Of a stretch of 64,000 bases of DNA, positions 1 to 8,740 are shown piece by piece (position 1 is the stretch's first letter; every line of letters starts with the position of its first letter). The DNA is taken from the NCBI RefSeq assembly GCF_024807035.1, contig NZ_JANUCQ010000002.1, positions 248,001-312,000 of the forward strand, given 5' to 3'. This stretch comes from Methanococcus voltae PS. Lineage in GTDB: Archaea > AGJL01 > Methanococci > Methanococcales > Methanococcaceae. A model generated the notes under the pieces. The model searched no databases. It was not told the DNA's origin and worked only from the letters and a program-made list of their open reading frames with translations. Position numbers and translations under genes: made by a program.

Positions 1-682
1 CAGCATCGGGATGGTCTGCCTTATTTGCAGAAATTATCATAGGTTTTGAAATCTTTCTAAGTGTTGTGGATAATTTTATCATATCTTCGTCAGTCCATTT
101 TATAGGACTTTCGTCTAACGGTCTTATTGCAGCTAAAACCTGATTTTCAGAGATGTTTAAACCGCTAAGCTGTTCTGCAATTATTCTTGCAGGTTTTCTT
201 TCCTGTTGTGCTTTTCTTGATAATTTATCCCAGTTTTTAGACAATATATTATAAATCCACATATCAAGCTCATTTAACAAAAATTTAACATCTTCGATAG
301 GGTTGTGGTTTTCGGCAGGGTTTCCTTCTAAATCTGTTTTTCCACTTGCGTCTACAACCAATATGAATGCGTCAGCCTGCCTTAAATCGTCTAAAAATTT
401 GTTACCCATTCCTTTTCCTTTGTGAGCTTCTGGAACCAATCCTGCAACGTCTATTATTTCTACAGGCACGTATCTTATCCCGTCTTCACATTTTGAGTTG
501 TTTGGATTACAAGTTACTTTTAAATCAGTACAAGCGCACGCTTTTGTAACATATGATGTACCAATGTTTGGGTTTATTGTTGTAAATGGATAATTACCAA
601 TGTCTGCAGTGTTTTCGGTTAAAGCGTTGAATGTTGTGGATTTACCAACGTTTGGTTTTCCTACCAGTCCTAATATTGCCAT
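1..682 (-). CDS. ychF: YchF-family GTP/ATP-binding protein (partial, 3' end outside window)
   Basis: Obg-related P-loop NTPase that in the YchF group prefers ATP and associates with ribosomes. The frame starts at the ATG whose complement lies at 680-682 and runs open to the left edge, so about 227 N-terminal residues are present. Visible motifs are the Walker A/G1 loop GKPNVGKST near residue 8, a G3 motif DVAGL near residue 80, and the G4 motif NKAD close to the window edge. The insertion between G1 and G3 contains CACTD and CNPNNSKC segments, as in archaeal members of the family. It is divergent from the next gene, with about 400 bp between them. Family assignment is secure; the exact cellular role in archaea is not known from sequence. 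Confidence 0.93.
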   Translation of the reverse strand, partial: MAILGLVGKPNVGKSTTFNALTENTADIGNYPFTTINPNIGTSYVTKACACTDLKVTCNPNNSKCEDGIRYVPVEIIDVAGLVPEAHKGKGMGNKFLDDLRQADAFILVVDASGKTDLEGNPAENHNPIEDVKFLLNELDMWIYNILSKNWDKLSRKAQQERKPARIIAEQLSGLNISENQVLAAIRPLDESPIKWTDEDMIKLSTTLRKISKPMIISANKADHPDA

Positions 683-723
683 TTTATCACGTTTATTTTT
701 TTAATAATATTTTATATAACTAA

Positions 724-764
724 TAATATTTACGTAATAGTAATATTTACGTAATAGTAATATT
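724..764. repeat. 17-bp direct repeat with TACGTA core
   Basis: Two perfect tandem copies of taatatttacgtaatag (724-740 and 741-757) are followed by a partial third copy (758-764). Each copy contains the palindrome TACGTA. It lies 40-80 bp upstream of the ychF start in the divergent ychF/TIR-TPR intergenic region, so it could be a regulator binding site or a slippage product. The rest of 683-1081 is AT-rich with a short gaattatata repetition near 975-1000 and no gene that I can see. Confidence 0.6.
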
Positions 765-1081
765 GTATTAGTTTTATTTAATTTAGTTATATATTACTTA
801 TAAAATACATATTAATTTAATAAATTAGCGATTAACCTATTTAAATATATACATTTTAGTTTAATATTTTGGAATAAAATTCAAAAAAAATTCAAAAAGA
901 TAAAATGATAAGCTATAAAATATAAATTCATTTCCTAATGTATAAATACATTAAATAACACAAAAATTATACAGAATTATATAGAATTATATAGAATTAA
1001 TGTACAATTTATACTAATCTAAGTAATTAATAGTATCGATAACAAGTTTACAACATAATGTTAACCATATTGAGGGATTCT

Positions 1082-3349
1082 ATGGATTTTGATGATGCAG
1101 TTATTATATATAATGAAAAAAGTGGAAAAAAATATTCAGAATATCTTAAAAAAAGTTTGGAAAAAGGATTCCAAAGAGTGTGCACATCATACGATATTTC
1201 AAAATTAAATGAAATTGAAATAAAAAAAGAATTTATTAATAGCTGTTATGTGATAGCTTTATTAACTGATGACTATAAAAATACGTCTGATGACTATAAA
1301 ACTAGTGCTATCAACGCCATAGGTAATGGTAACAATTTAAAGTTTAATAAATTAATAAGACTGTGCAAAAAATCTATAGAATTAGAAAAACACCTTATGG
1401 TGTACGTATTAGATGATTTAAATCTTGAAATATTTTCAGATTTAGAAAATGATGAAAATAAGATTGATAAAAATAAATTTGTATATAATGGATTTAAAGA
1501 CTCTTATGAACTAACCGATAGTGTAAATTATGCTATTACTGGAATTAAGGAAAATATGGAAATATCAATTAATAAATTATGTGATTCAAAATTCAATCTT
1601 GCAAATTTATATGTATTTTTAAATTTTTTGGAAGATGCGTCAAATGAATATGAATCAATTTTAGAATTGTGTCCCGAGTATGGTAATGCCAAAAATAACC
1701 AGGATTTGATTAAAAAATACGAATTACGTAAAAAATATGAAAGTAAATATTGCGCTGAACACGTTGCTATTGAAGATAAAGAAAATAACGAAAATAAGGG
1801 ATGTAATGAAGAAATAATTTTAGAAGCAAATAATATTGAAACTAAGGAAAATAATGAAACAGATAATCTTGATGATATGGTTCATTCAATAAAAGAAAAA
1901 TTAAAAGAAGAAGAAGTTTTACATAAATTTGAAACTTTGGAAGGCAATTTGAAATTTGAAATTCCTCCATTATCTGAGCTAAAAGAAGACTCACTTCAAG
2001 AACATCAAGCTCAAAACATAAATGAGAAAAAAGATGATTTAGAAATTGGATTAAATAAAATTGAATTAAATAAAGTTAAAACTGAAGATGAAGCAACTGA
2101 AGAATTAGAAAGTTATAAATTATCAGGTAGTGCAGTTAAAAAAGAAAATTGGCCTAAGGTAAAACCAGAAGTAAAAATTGAAATTCACGAACAAAAAATA
2201 GATATGAATGAAGGAATTCCTGAAAAAGAAATAATACGAACTGAAAAAGCTCTAGACGATGAAAGCGATATTGTAATAAACTCCTATGAAGATACAGAGC
2301 AAACTGAAGAAGTAACTTCAAAAGAATTATGGCATAAAACAAAAATAACCCCATTACACTCTTTAAAACCTTTTGAAAGTATAGAATCTTACAATCGTAT
2401 GGAAGAATCCGAAGATATGAAACCTTCAGAACTCGGTGGAAGTAAGAAAGATTTAAAAGATTTAAAAGATTTAAAAGATTTAAAAGATACGAGGATAATT
2501 GACGAACTAAAGAAAAGTATCGATGACGAAAATATCCACGACAAATCCATGGTTGAACACTACCTTGAAGGGCTAATGGAAGAAATATTCCCTAAAAAAG
2601 AAGATGAAGAGTCATCTGTAATAGAAAAACAGCAACCTGAACGAATAAAATATATTGAGTATGATAAAAAAGAACAATTTAATAAAAAATGCTATGACGA
2701 GGATATTTCAGAAAATAGTATTGTTAGCAAAAAGAATATAAAGGAGAAGGACCACATAACAAGTCAAAATCATTTAAATGATTATGATAATTACCAATAT
2801 AAAAATCAATATATAAAAAACGATTCAGATAACGAAAAAGAATATCAAAAGCTTTTAACAAAAGCAAATGAATATTACTCGTCTGGAGACTATAAAAACG
2901 CTGAAAAAAATTATAGGAAGGCAATAACGATGCACTCAAATGTTGCAGAAGCACATAATAATTTAGGTTGCCTTTTGGACAATTTAGGCAACCTTGAAGA
3001 AGCAGAACACGAATACAGACAGGCATTAGAGGTGGACCCTCAATATATGAAAGCACATAATAATTTAGCTACAATCTTAGGTCATATGGGTAGATACGAA
3101 GAAGCAGAAGTACAATACAATAAAGCTTTAGAATTAAACCCTGATTACTGGGAAGCAAGGTATAATTTAAGCATGATGCATGCTTCAAACAACGAATATG
3201 AACAAGCAATTAGCGAAATTAAAAAGCTTTCAAAATATTTTAGGAAAAACGGAGAAATTAAAGAAGCTTTACAATTGAAAAAATTTGTAAAATCTTTAAA
3301 AAAGATGGCACACCTTGAATCTGACGAAGTCAAAAAAGAAAGTAAATAA
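1082..3349 (+). CDS. TIR-like domain protein with acidic linker and C-terminal TPR repeats
   Basis: About 755 residues in three parts. Residues 1-155 resemble a TIR_2-type fold: it opens MDFDDAVIIYNEKSGKKYSE, followed by an ISKLNE segment and a hydrophobic YVIALLTDD strand. Residues about 170-215 look TPR-like. A long Glu/Lys-rich linker follows, including a four-copy KDL repeat encoded at 2450-2485. Residues about 585-716 hold three to four clear TPR units (NAEKNYRKAI, EAEHEYRQALEVDP, EAEVQYNKALELNP). No signal peptide or membrane segment is seen, so it is probably a cytoplasmic scaffold or signalling protein. I chose the ATG at 1082 because a GAGGG lies just upstream; the frame is open back to an ATG at 1058 that lacks such a site. 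The function is unknown; TIR domains can be NAD hydrolases, but I cannot identify the catalytic glutamate. Confidence 0.75.
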   Translation: MDFDDAVIIYNEKSGKKYSEYLKKSLEKGFQRVCTSYDISKLNEIEIKKEFINSCYVIALLTDDYKNTSDDYKTSAINAIGNGNNLKFNKLIRLCKKSIELEKHLMVYVLDDLNLEIFSDLENDENKIDKNKFVYNGFKDSYELTDSVNYAITGIKENMEISINKLCDSKFNLANLYVFLNFLEDASNEYESILELCPEYGNAKNNQDLIKKYELRKKYESKYCAEHVAIEDKENNENKGCNEEIILEANNIETKENNETDNLDDMVHSIKEKLKEEEVLHKFETLEGNLKFEIPPLSELKEDSLQEHQAQNINEKKDDLEIGLNKIELNKVKTEDEATEELESYKLSGSAVKKENWPKVKPEVKIEIHEQKIDMNEGIPEKEIIRTEKALDDESDIVINSYEDTEQTEEVTSKELWHKTKITPLHSLKPFESIESYNRMEESEDMKPSELGGSKKDLKDLKDLKDLKDTRIIDELKKSIDDENIHDKSMVEHYLEGLMEEIFPKKEDEESSVIEKQQPERIKYIEYDKKEQFNKKCYDEDISENSIVSKKNIKEKDHITSQNHLNDYDNYQYKNQYIKNDSDNEKEYQKLLTKANEYYSSGDYKNAEKNYRKAITMHSNVAEAHNNLGCLLDNLGNLEEAEHEYRQALEVDPQYMKAHNNLATILGHMGRYEEAEVQYNKALELNPDYWEARYNLSMMHASNNEYEQAISEIKKLSKYFRKNGEIKEALQLKKFVKSLKKMAHLESDEVKKESK
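2450..2485 (+). repeat. In-gene 9-bp tandem repeat (GATTTAAAA x4)
   Basis: Four perfect copies of gattta-aaa in frame within the TIR-TPR gene encode a KDL tripeptide series in the charged linker. Because the unit is a multiple of three, copy-number change would keep the frame. Probably replication slippage in a disordered linker. Confidence 0.8.
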
Positions 3350-3417
3350 GTAAATAAGTAAAAAACGAATAAAAAGAATAAAAGATAAGAATTAATTTAA
3401 AAATTTAAAATTAGTTC

Positions 3418-4104
3418 TTATTTTATAAATTCTAAAATTTGGTTGTATCTGTTTTCGATTCTTTCTATTAGTTCTAAATCATAATCGTGCGTTTTTAAAA
3501 TACATAAATTACTGTCAAATTTATCTTTTAAATTTAAATCATCTATTTTATCTAAATCATAATCTGGAACAATCACTAATTTTTGTAAATCATCCATTGT
3601 GTTACTCCCCAAATTTATTAAACAACCTGCTCTGCAAATTTCATCAATCATTTCTAAATTAACTTTACAATTGTTTAAACCTAAGTCATCTAATATCTTT
3701 TGAATAAAAGACGTATTCGTTATAATAATATTTTTTGAATTAAAATTATCGACTAATTCCTTAATTTCGTTATCAGAATGGATTTGCGTATTCATTTCAC
3801 TTAGTTGATTAACACTTTCATCTATCTTCTGACAATTTCCGATTTTTAGTTGCTTTAAATCGTTTAATGTGTTTATCAAACTGCCTATTGTGACCGCACT
3901 TACTTCTACAATTTTATCTGGGTTTGCACCGGTATTATTTGAAACTCTTTTCGTGTAACCTTTCGATATTATGATATAATCATAGTAATCTGAAACGTGT
4001 TTTAAGTCACTATCTTTTTTATAGGGGTTTATTAACTCATAATCATCGTCATCTACCCCGATTAAATCCATAAGTTCTTGATACATCTTTGTAATTGCTA
4101 ACAT
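3418..4104 (-). CDS. Hypothetical protein downstream of spcS
   Basis: A 228-residue soluble protein that I do not recognise. Visible features are a central segment DYYDYIIISKGYTKRVSNN near residue 40, a second strand-like segment NIIITNTSFIQKIL near residue 122, the sequence CRAGCLINLGSN near residue 158, and a C-terminal acidic region with DYDLDKIDD and HDYDLELIERIENR. The alternation of hydrophobic strands and amphipathic helices suggests an alpha/beta fold. No transmembrane segment or signal peptide is apparent. It lies 92 bp downstream of spcS on the same strand and could be cotranscribed with it, which is the only hint of function. The start ATG at 4104 is the first in the frame; it has only a weak upstream purine run. 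Confidence 0.6.
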   Translation of the reverse strand: MLAITKMYQELMDLIGVDDDDYELINPYKKDSDLKHVSDYYDYIIISKGYTKRVSNNTGANPDKIVEVSAVTIGSLINTLNDLKQLKIGNCQKIDESVNQLSEMNTQIHSDNEIKELVDNFNSKNIIITNTSFIQKILDDLGLNNCKVNLEMIDEICRAGCLINLGSNTMDDLQKLVIVPDYDLDKIDDLNLKDKFDSNLCILKTHDYDLELIERIENRYNQILEFIK

Positions 4105-4196
4105 CTAAAATCTTCCTTTTAATTTTTATTATTTTATTATATTTTTATTATATTTTTATTATTTAGTTTTATTTAGTTTTATTTTTATTTTAATTA

Positions 4197-5576
4197 TTAA
4201 ATAACCTTACTTAATTTATTTACGGCATTAATAACGTCAGTTTCTTTAACGCCGATTGAAGCATTCATAACTACGTAATTATACTTGTAATCTTGCATGT
4301 AGCAGTTTCCAAAATGGTCTGTGGTTTTTATACCTCTTGGACCGGTAACCCTAAGATTATATAATTTTGCGGAAACGTCGATAGGGTCTTTTTTTGTAGT
4401 TATACAAGAAGCTATAGGACTATCAACATCTAATTTTTTATTTTCAGTTTTATTTGCTAAATCAACTAATAATTCATCCAACAAATTTTTGTTCTTAACT
4501 TGTTCTTTCATTAAATATGTATATTTATCCATACCCATTGATAAAAGTGATACAAACGTGTTTACGATAGGAGTTGCGGAAGCTCTACCCGGATAGGTTA
4601 AAGAAACTTCTTTTAAGAAATTTTTATCTTTTGAATAGATAATTCCTCCACCGATTGGAGTCATTAAATTTTTATCTGTGGAGCTTACAATGGCATCAAC
4701 TCGATACTTTAAGGCTTTTTTAAGTTTATCGAGGTATTTGTGGTTTTGTATAGCATACGCCCCATTTATAATATGAGGAATGTTATTTTCCAGACAGTAC
4801 TTGGAAATTTCTTCCACATCGTCACTTCTACGAGGTGGGAAAAATGTTAAGGTACTTAAAATTACGGGATTTTTACCATCTTTTAGCTCTTTTTCAGTTG
4901 CTGATATTATATCTTCGACAGGTATTTCTACGCAATCATCTTTATCACTTAATTTGGTCTCTACAAACCTCATTCTCATTCCTACGAAAGAAGTAGACTT
5001 TATAGGACTTTTATGAGACGCGTAAGGGTAAATTACCACATTTGCACCGTCGTATTTAGAATACTGCTTTGTAGTAATTTTAGTATCCTTATCCATTTTT
5101 GAATTTTCAACTAAAAATCCACGCTTTAAGGCACTTAAACATAATGCAATTGACATTCCCGTCGATACAGGCGTTGCTAAAGCATTAACATTTACATTTA
5201 AGTTTTTTAAAAAGCTTTCTAGTATTTTATTTGTTAATGCGTACATAGCACTTGCCCCGGGTGCTTTAGGCTGTGGGTCTACTAGATTTCCACTCCTACC
5301 GATGCCATGACAAAAATTAGACGATAGTTTCTTATGTATTTCTGATGAAATTCGAGCCTCTCTTTCACCAACACGTATAGCTTTTGGGTCTTTATCTGTG
5401 TCCATGTTTGCCAAGAAATTTAAAAGTAACTCTATTTTTTCGTCACTTAAACCTTTTTTAGGCATTTTTCGCTGATTTAATATGTTTTCTATTTCTCCGA
5501 GATTATCGGATAAGATGTTTAAGCCCCGTTCTTCCATATTTTTAGGTATAGTTCCTTTAATATTGATATCAAGCAT
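4197..5576 (-). CDS. spcS: O-phosphoseryl-tRNA(Sec) selenium transferase (SepSecS)
   Basis: PLP enzyme that converts O-phosphoseryl-tRNA(Sec) to selenocysteinyl-tRNA(Sec) with selenophosphate, the last step of archaeal and eukaryal Sec synthesis. The 459-residue length fits the archaeal family. The diagnostic phosphate/substrate loop NFCHGIGRSGNLVDPQPKAP spans about residues 87-106, and the PLP lysine is K302 in SSTDKNLMTP, followed by the PIGGG loop. The N-terminal region (about 1-60) forms the helical extension used in tetramer and tRNA contact in the family. The ATG is preceded by GTGA. Its presence implies selenoproteins elsewhere in this genome; I found no selenoprotein gene or in-frame TGA within this window. 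Confidence 0.95.
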   Translation of the reverse strand: MLDINIKGTIPKNMEERGLNILSDNLGEIENILNQRKMPKKGLSDEKIELLLNFLANMDTDKDPKAIRVGEREARISSEIHKKLSSNFCHGIGRSGNLVDPQPKAPGASAMYALTNKILESFLKNLNVNVNALATPVSTGMSIALCLSALKRGFLVENSKMDKDTKITTKQYSKYDGANVVIYPYASHKSPIKSTSFVGMRMRFVETKLSDKDDCVEIPVEDIISATEKELKDGKNPVILSTLTFFPPRRSDDVEEISKYCLENNIPHIINGAYAIQNHKYLDKLKKALKYRVDAIVSSTDKNLMTPIGGGIIYSKDKNFLKEVSLTYPGRASATPIVNTFVSLLSMGMDKYTYLMKEQVKNKNLLDELLVDLANKTENKKLDVDSPIASCITTKKDPIDVSAKLYNLRVTGPRGIKTTDHFGNCYMQDYKYNYVVMNASIGVKETDVINAVNKLSKVI

Positions 5577-5800
5577 TTTTTCACATTTTTGGCATATCGT
5601 TATTTATTTTTTTTATTTTTAATTTTTTACTTTTTTACTTTTTTACTTTTTTATTTTACGAGTATTTATTAAATTATGATTATATAAAAATAGCTATTTA
5701 ATTATTCTAAATTTAAAAATATGAACCAAAACTAACATAAATATTTAAAAATGAAAGAGGGAAATAAATTATATTTTGATAATACTTTTCTACTTAATAA

Positions 5801-7456
5801 TTAATCGATAGTACTTTCATCTAGTAATCGATTAATACCTTCAATTACGGCTTCTACAGAGGCGTGAACCACATCTTCACTAGTAGATTTTGCAGTTACT
5901 ATCTTTTTGTTATTTTCCAATTTCACGGTTACATCCGCAATAGCGTCACTACCGCCGGTAGCTGCATTTATAGTGTACTCGATAAGTTTTGCCTTTACAG
6001 TCTCGCCGACAACTGACTCTAGAGCTTTTAAAGAAGCGTCAACTGGCCCAACCCCCATTTGTGAAGATTTATATCGCTTACCTGCAATATTAACTGCCAC
6101 ACTTGCTGTAGGGATTACATTTATACCAGTTACAACTGCTAGTTGCTCTAAATTTACCACACGTTTAGATTTAAGTACTTTAGATGTAACATCTTTTATA
6201 ATTGCCCTTAAATCAGCATCAAGAACTAATTTTCCCTTATCCCCAAGTGCCTTTATTTTAATAACTATTTCTTCAAACTGTTCGTTAGATAGATTTTCAC
6301 CCACAATCAAACCCATTTCCTCAAGTTTTAACTTTATAGAGTGCGTACCTGCGTGTTTTCCTAAAACTAATCTTCGTTTATTTCCAACCTTTTTCGGGTC
6401 AATTGGTTCATATGTAAGTGCATTTTCAATTACGCCGTGAGTATGTATTCCACTTTCATGTGCAAAGGCATTTCTTCCAACTAATGGTTTATTTGGGGCT
6501 ATTGATATGTTAGAATAATGAGAAACTAATTTTGAGATATCATACAACAGCTCAGTTTTTATATTGGTACGTATAGTCATTTGTTCGTCTTCATCGTCAT
6601 ATAAGAACTTTAAACTTGAAACAAGCTCTGCAAGGTCTGTATTACCTGCTCTTTCACCTATTCCATTAATAGTACAGTGTACTTGAGATACTCCTTGTTC
6701 AAAAGCTGTCAATGAGTTAGCCACTGCTAATCCAAAGTCATTATGGCAATGTACGGATAAATTTGGCATTTTTAAGTTGTTATTATTCTTATTATTTGGA
6801 TTATTACTTATAGTATTACTTAAATTATTAGTTAAATTATTAGTTAAATTATTATTTAACTTATTAGTTAAGTTTTTTATTAAATATTCCATTTTTTTAG
6901 GGGTTAAAATACCCACAGTATCTGGAATATCAATATAATCTGTTTTCGAAGATATTGCTTCAGTATATACTTCGGTTAAATAGTCAAGCTCTGTCCTTGT
7001 GGCATCTTCTGCCGAAAACTCCACATTTAAACCGTGTTCCTTTGCATAAGTTATTGAATCGGAAACTATTTGTAATATTTGCTCTTTTGATTTTTTTAAT
7101 TTATATTCTCGATGTAATTTGGATGTTGCAATAAATAAATGTATATTATCTAAATCGCAATCTATAACGGTGTCAATGTCTCCTTTTTGACACCTTGAAA
7201 GCCCACAAATTTTTGCGTTTAAATTTAATTGTTTTATTTTCTTAACGGCTTCAAATTCACCGTTTGAAGATATTGGAAACCCTGCTTCTATTACATCTAC
7301 GCCTAATTCGTCTAATTTACTAGCTATTTCTAATTTAGCATTTATTGGAAATGATATTTCCGGAGTTTGTTCCCCGTCCCTTAGTGTAGTGTCAAAAATT
7401 TCTAAATTTCTTATGTTTTTATTTCTATTATTCTTTTTTAGTCCGTTGTTTTTCAT
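5801..7456 (-). CDS. leuA: 2-isopropylmalate synthase (LeuA type)
   Basis: Condenses acetyl-CoA with 2-oxoisovalerate, the first committed step of leucine synthesis. The HMGL-like TIM barrel begins with IFDTTLRDGEQTPEISF (about residues 20-36), carries the metal motif SVHCHNDFG (about 234-242) and NGIGERAGN, and ends with a linker and the LeuA dimer/allosteric domain (SDAIADVTVKLENNKK). The FPISSNGEFEAV segment and IHLFIATS fit LeuA better than citramalate synthase or homocitrate synthase; AksA or CimA remain less likely alternatives. An Asn/Leu/Thr-rich insert of about 35 residues (195-229), encoded by repeated attagttaa units, lies directly before the metal motif and is absent from usual family members. 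I moved the start to the ATG with GTGA upstream (7456) from a GTG three codons earlier. Confidence 0.88.
   Translation of the reverse strand: MKNNGLKKNNRNKNIRNLEIFDTTLRDGEQTPEISFPINAKLEIASKLDELGVDVIEAGFPISSNGEFEAVKKIKQLNLNAKICGLSRCQKGDIDTVIDCDLDNIHLFIATSKLHREYKLKKSKEQILQIVSDSITYAKEHGLNVEFSAEDATRTELDYLTEVYTEAISSKTDYIDIPDTVGILTPKKMEYLIKNLTNKLNNNLTNNLTNNLSNTISNNPNNKNNNNLKMPNLSVHCHNDFGLAVANSLTAFEQGVSQVHCTINGIGERAGNTDLAELVSSLKFLYDDEDEQMTIRTNIKTELLYDISKLVSHYSNISIAPNKPLVGRNAFAHESGIHTHGVIENALTYEPIDPKKVGNKRRLVLGKHAGTHSIKLKLEEMGLIVGENLSNEQFEEIVIKIKALGDKGKLVLDADLRAIIKDVTSKVLKSKRVVNLEQLAVVTGINVIPTASVAVNIAGKRYKSSQMGVGPVDASLKALESVVGETVKAKLIEYTINAATGGSDAIADVTVKLENNKKIVTAKSTSEDVVHASVEAVIEGINRLLDESTID
6778..6885 (-). 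repeat. Asn-rich low-complexity insert within leuA
   Basis: The coding DNA here is built from imperfect repeats of attagttaaatt and attattattc, encoding an Asn/Leu/Thr run between the barrel helix ending IKNLTNKL and the strand LSVHCHND. It looks like slippage expansion in a surface loop next to the active-site strand. Confidence 0.7.
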
Positions 7457-7799
7457 ACATCTCACGAGATATCGTAATTTATTATTTACATTAAATCATT
7501 ACTTTTTTACTTATGTTATATATTTGTTTATATGTTTAACATTGTGGTAATGATAAATACTTTGTTCGATATAGTAATATATTTATAACGATTATAATTA
7601 TATTCATTATTTATGAATTAATTTTAAATATAGGTATTTAGTTAAATATATACAATTAAATAGTAATTTAAAACCAAATAGTTAATAATAATTGATACAT
7701 CGATAAATCAATATAACACTTAAATTTATAAAGTAAACTAAATAATTATATGTTCAGAAATTGTTATTTTGGCGTAATTATTTTATTTGTTGTGATAAT

Positions 7800-8648
7800 A
7801 TGATGAGAGGAAAAGATGCAACACTACACGCGATATTAAATACAATAATTGAAGATGAACCTGAAACTCAGGACGAAATCGCTGAAAAATTAGACGTCAG
7901 TAGAAGATACGTTGCAAAACTTTTAAAACCCCTTATAGATGATAAAGTGGTAAAACACCCGTACGTATTAAATATTGATAAATTACAAGATTATGGAAAA
8001 TATATCGAAGAAGAAAAGTTTTTTGGACAAATAATTAACTCATTGCACGAAATGGGTAATTGCGTAATGGAACATAACGCTAAAATAATAAATGCGCTTA
8101 ATACTAACGATATAGAAGAAGCAAAATCAATTATAGTTATGGACTACATGTTAAATCGAATGGAAGATGAATTAAACTTAGTAATAAAGATGAAATACTC
8201 AAAATACTTGACAAATGAACAAATTTTACTTATAACGTCCATAGCTTCAAATATTGAAAGGTGTGGAGATTATTTATCCAATATTGCTGAAGAAATAGTT
8301 GATGGACTAGTTATTAATGAGAACATTAAACCAGATATCCACGAATTACAAAAAACCATGACTAAAATGTTTCCTATTGCTATGCAAATGGTGATTGATA
8401 GAGAAGTAAACATGGATATTTACGAGCAAGAAAAGAAATTACATAGAATTATTGACAAAGTATTAGATAAAATAAGTAACCAAACCCCCGAAATTAGCAA
8501 TATATTAAAATATATTGAATTTGGAATGTTTTTAAAAGATGTAGAAAGATTTGGCGATAGAAGTATTAAAATTTATGAATTAAGTAGGGAATTACACTAT
8601 AACATCCCATCTAGTACTAAAATTCCGGAAAACGTTAGAAATGGATAA
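7800..8648 (+). CDS. HTH-PhoU domain regulator
   Basis: A 282-residue protein. Residues about 5-60 form a winged-helix DNA-binding domain (ETQDEIAEKLDVSRRYVAKL is a good helix-turn-helix), and about 75-270 form a PhoU-like bundle with two repeats, each carrying the metal-binding type motif: ASNIERCGDYLSNIAEE and LKDVERFGDRSIKIYEL. PhoU proteins coordinate iron or other metals and modulate phosphate transport; fusion to an HTH suggests direct transcriptional control. No Pst transporter gene is in the window. I chose the double ATG at 7800 because TTGTGATA precedes it and the HTH follows at once; the frame extends 13 codons further upstream without support. Confidence 0.82.
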   Translation: MMRGKDATLHAILNTIIEDEPETQDEIAEKLDVSRRYVAKLLKPLIDDKVVKHPYVLNIDKLQDYGKYIEEEKFFGQIINSLHEMGNCVMEHNAKIINALNTNDIEEAKSIIVMDYMLNRMEDELNLVIKMKYSKYLTNEQILLITSIASNIERCGDYLSNIAEEIVDGLVINENIKPDIHELQKTMTKMFPIAMQMVIDREVNMDIYEQEKKLHRIIDKVLDKISNQTPEISNILKYIEFGMFLKDVERFGDRSIKIYELSRELHYNIPSSTKIPENVRNG

Positions 8649-8732
8649 TTATTATTATTATTATTATTATTATTAATTTTAGTTTTTATTTTTATTCTTA
8701 TTTTTATTCTTATTTTTATTCTTATTTTTATC
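8647..8732. repeat. Two adjacent microsatellites (ATT)n and 12-mer T-rich repeat
   Basis: Positions 8647-8675 are an uninterrupted ATT repeat of nearly ten units. Positions about 8687-8732 are almost four copies of a 12-bp unit ttatttttattc. They lie right after the stop of the PhoU-like gene, and the T-rich + strand could also serve as its archaeal oligo-T terminator. Confidence 0.75.
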
Positions 8733-8740
8733 GATATATA

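Noticed and set aside
2724-3056. - strand frame inside the TIR-TPR gene
   Set aside because: Mirror of the TPR repeats, no site or family features.
4197-5576. Selenocysteine codon or SECIS element near spcS
   Set aside because: All frames close with normal stops and no conserved stem-loop was recognised.
5907-6440. Long + strand open frame (177 codons) opposite leuA
   Set aside because: It is antisense to a well-conserved LeuA domain, has no ribosome binding site and no recognisable protein features.
5801-7456. Calling this citramalate synthase (CimA)
   Set aside because: The FPISSNGEF and IHLFIATS segments and the C-terminal dimer domain fit LeuA better, though CimA cannot be fully excluded.
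8647-8732. Possible CRISPR-like repeats
   Set aside because: Simple AT microsatellites without unique spacers.
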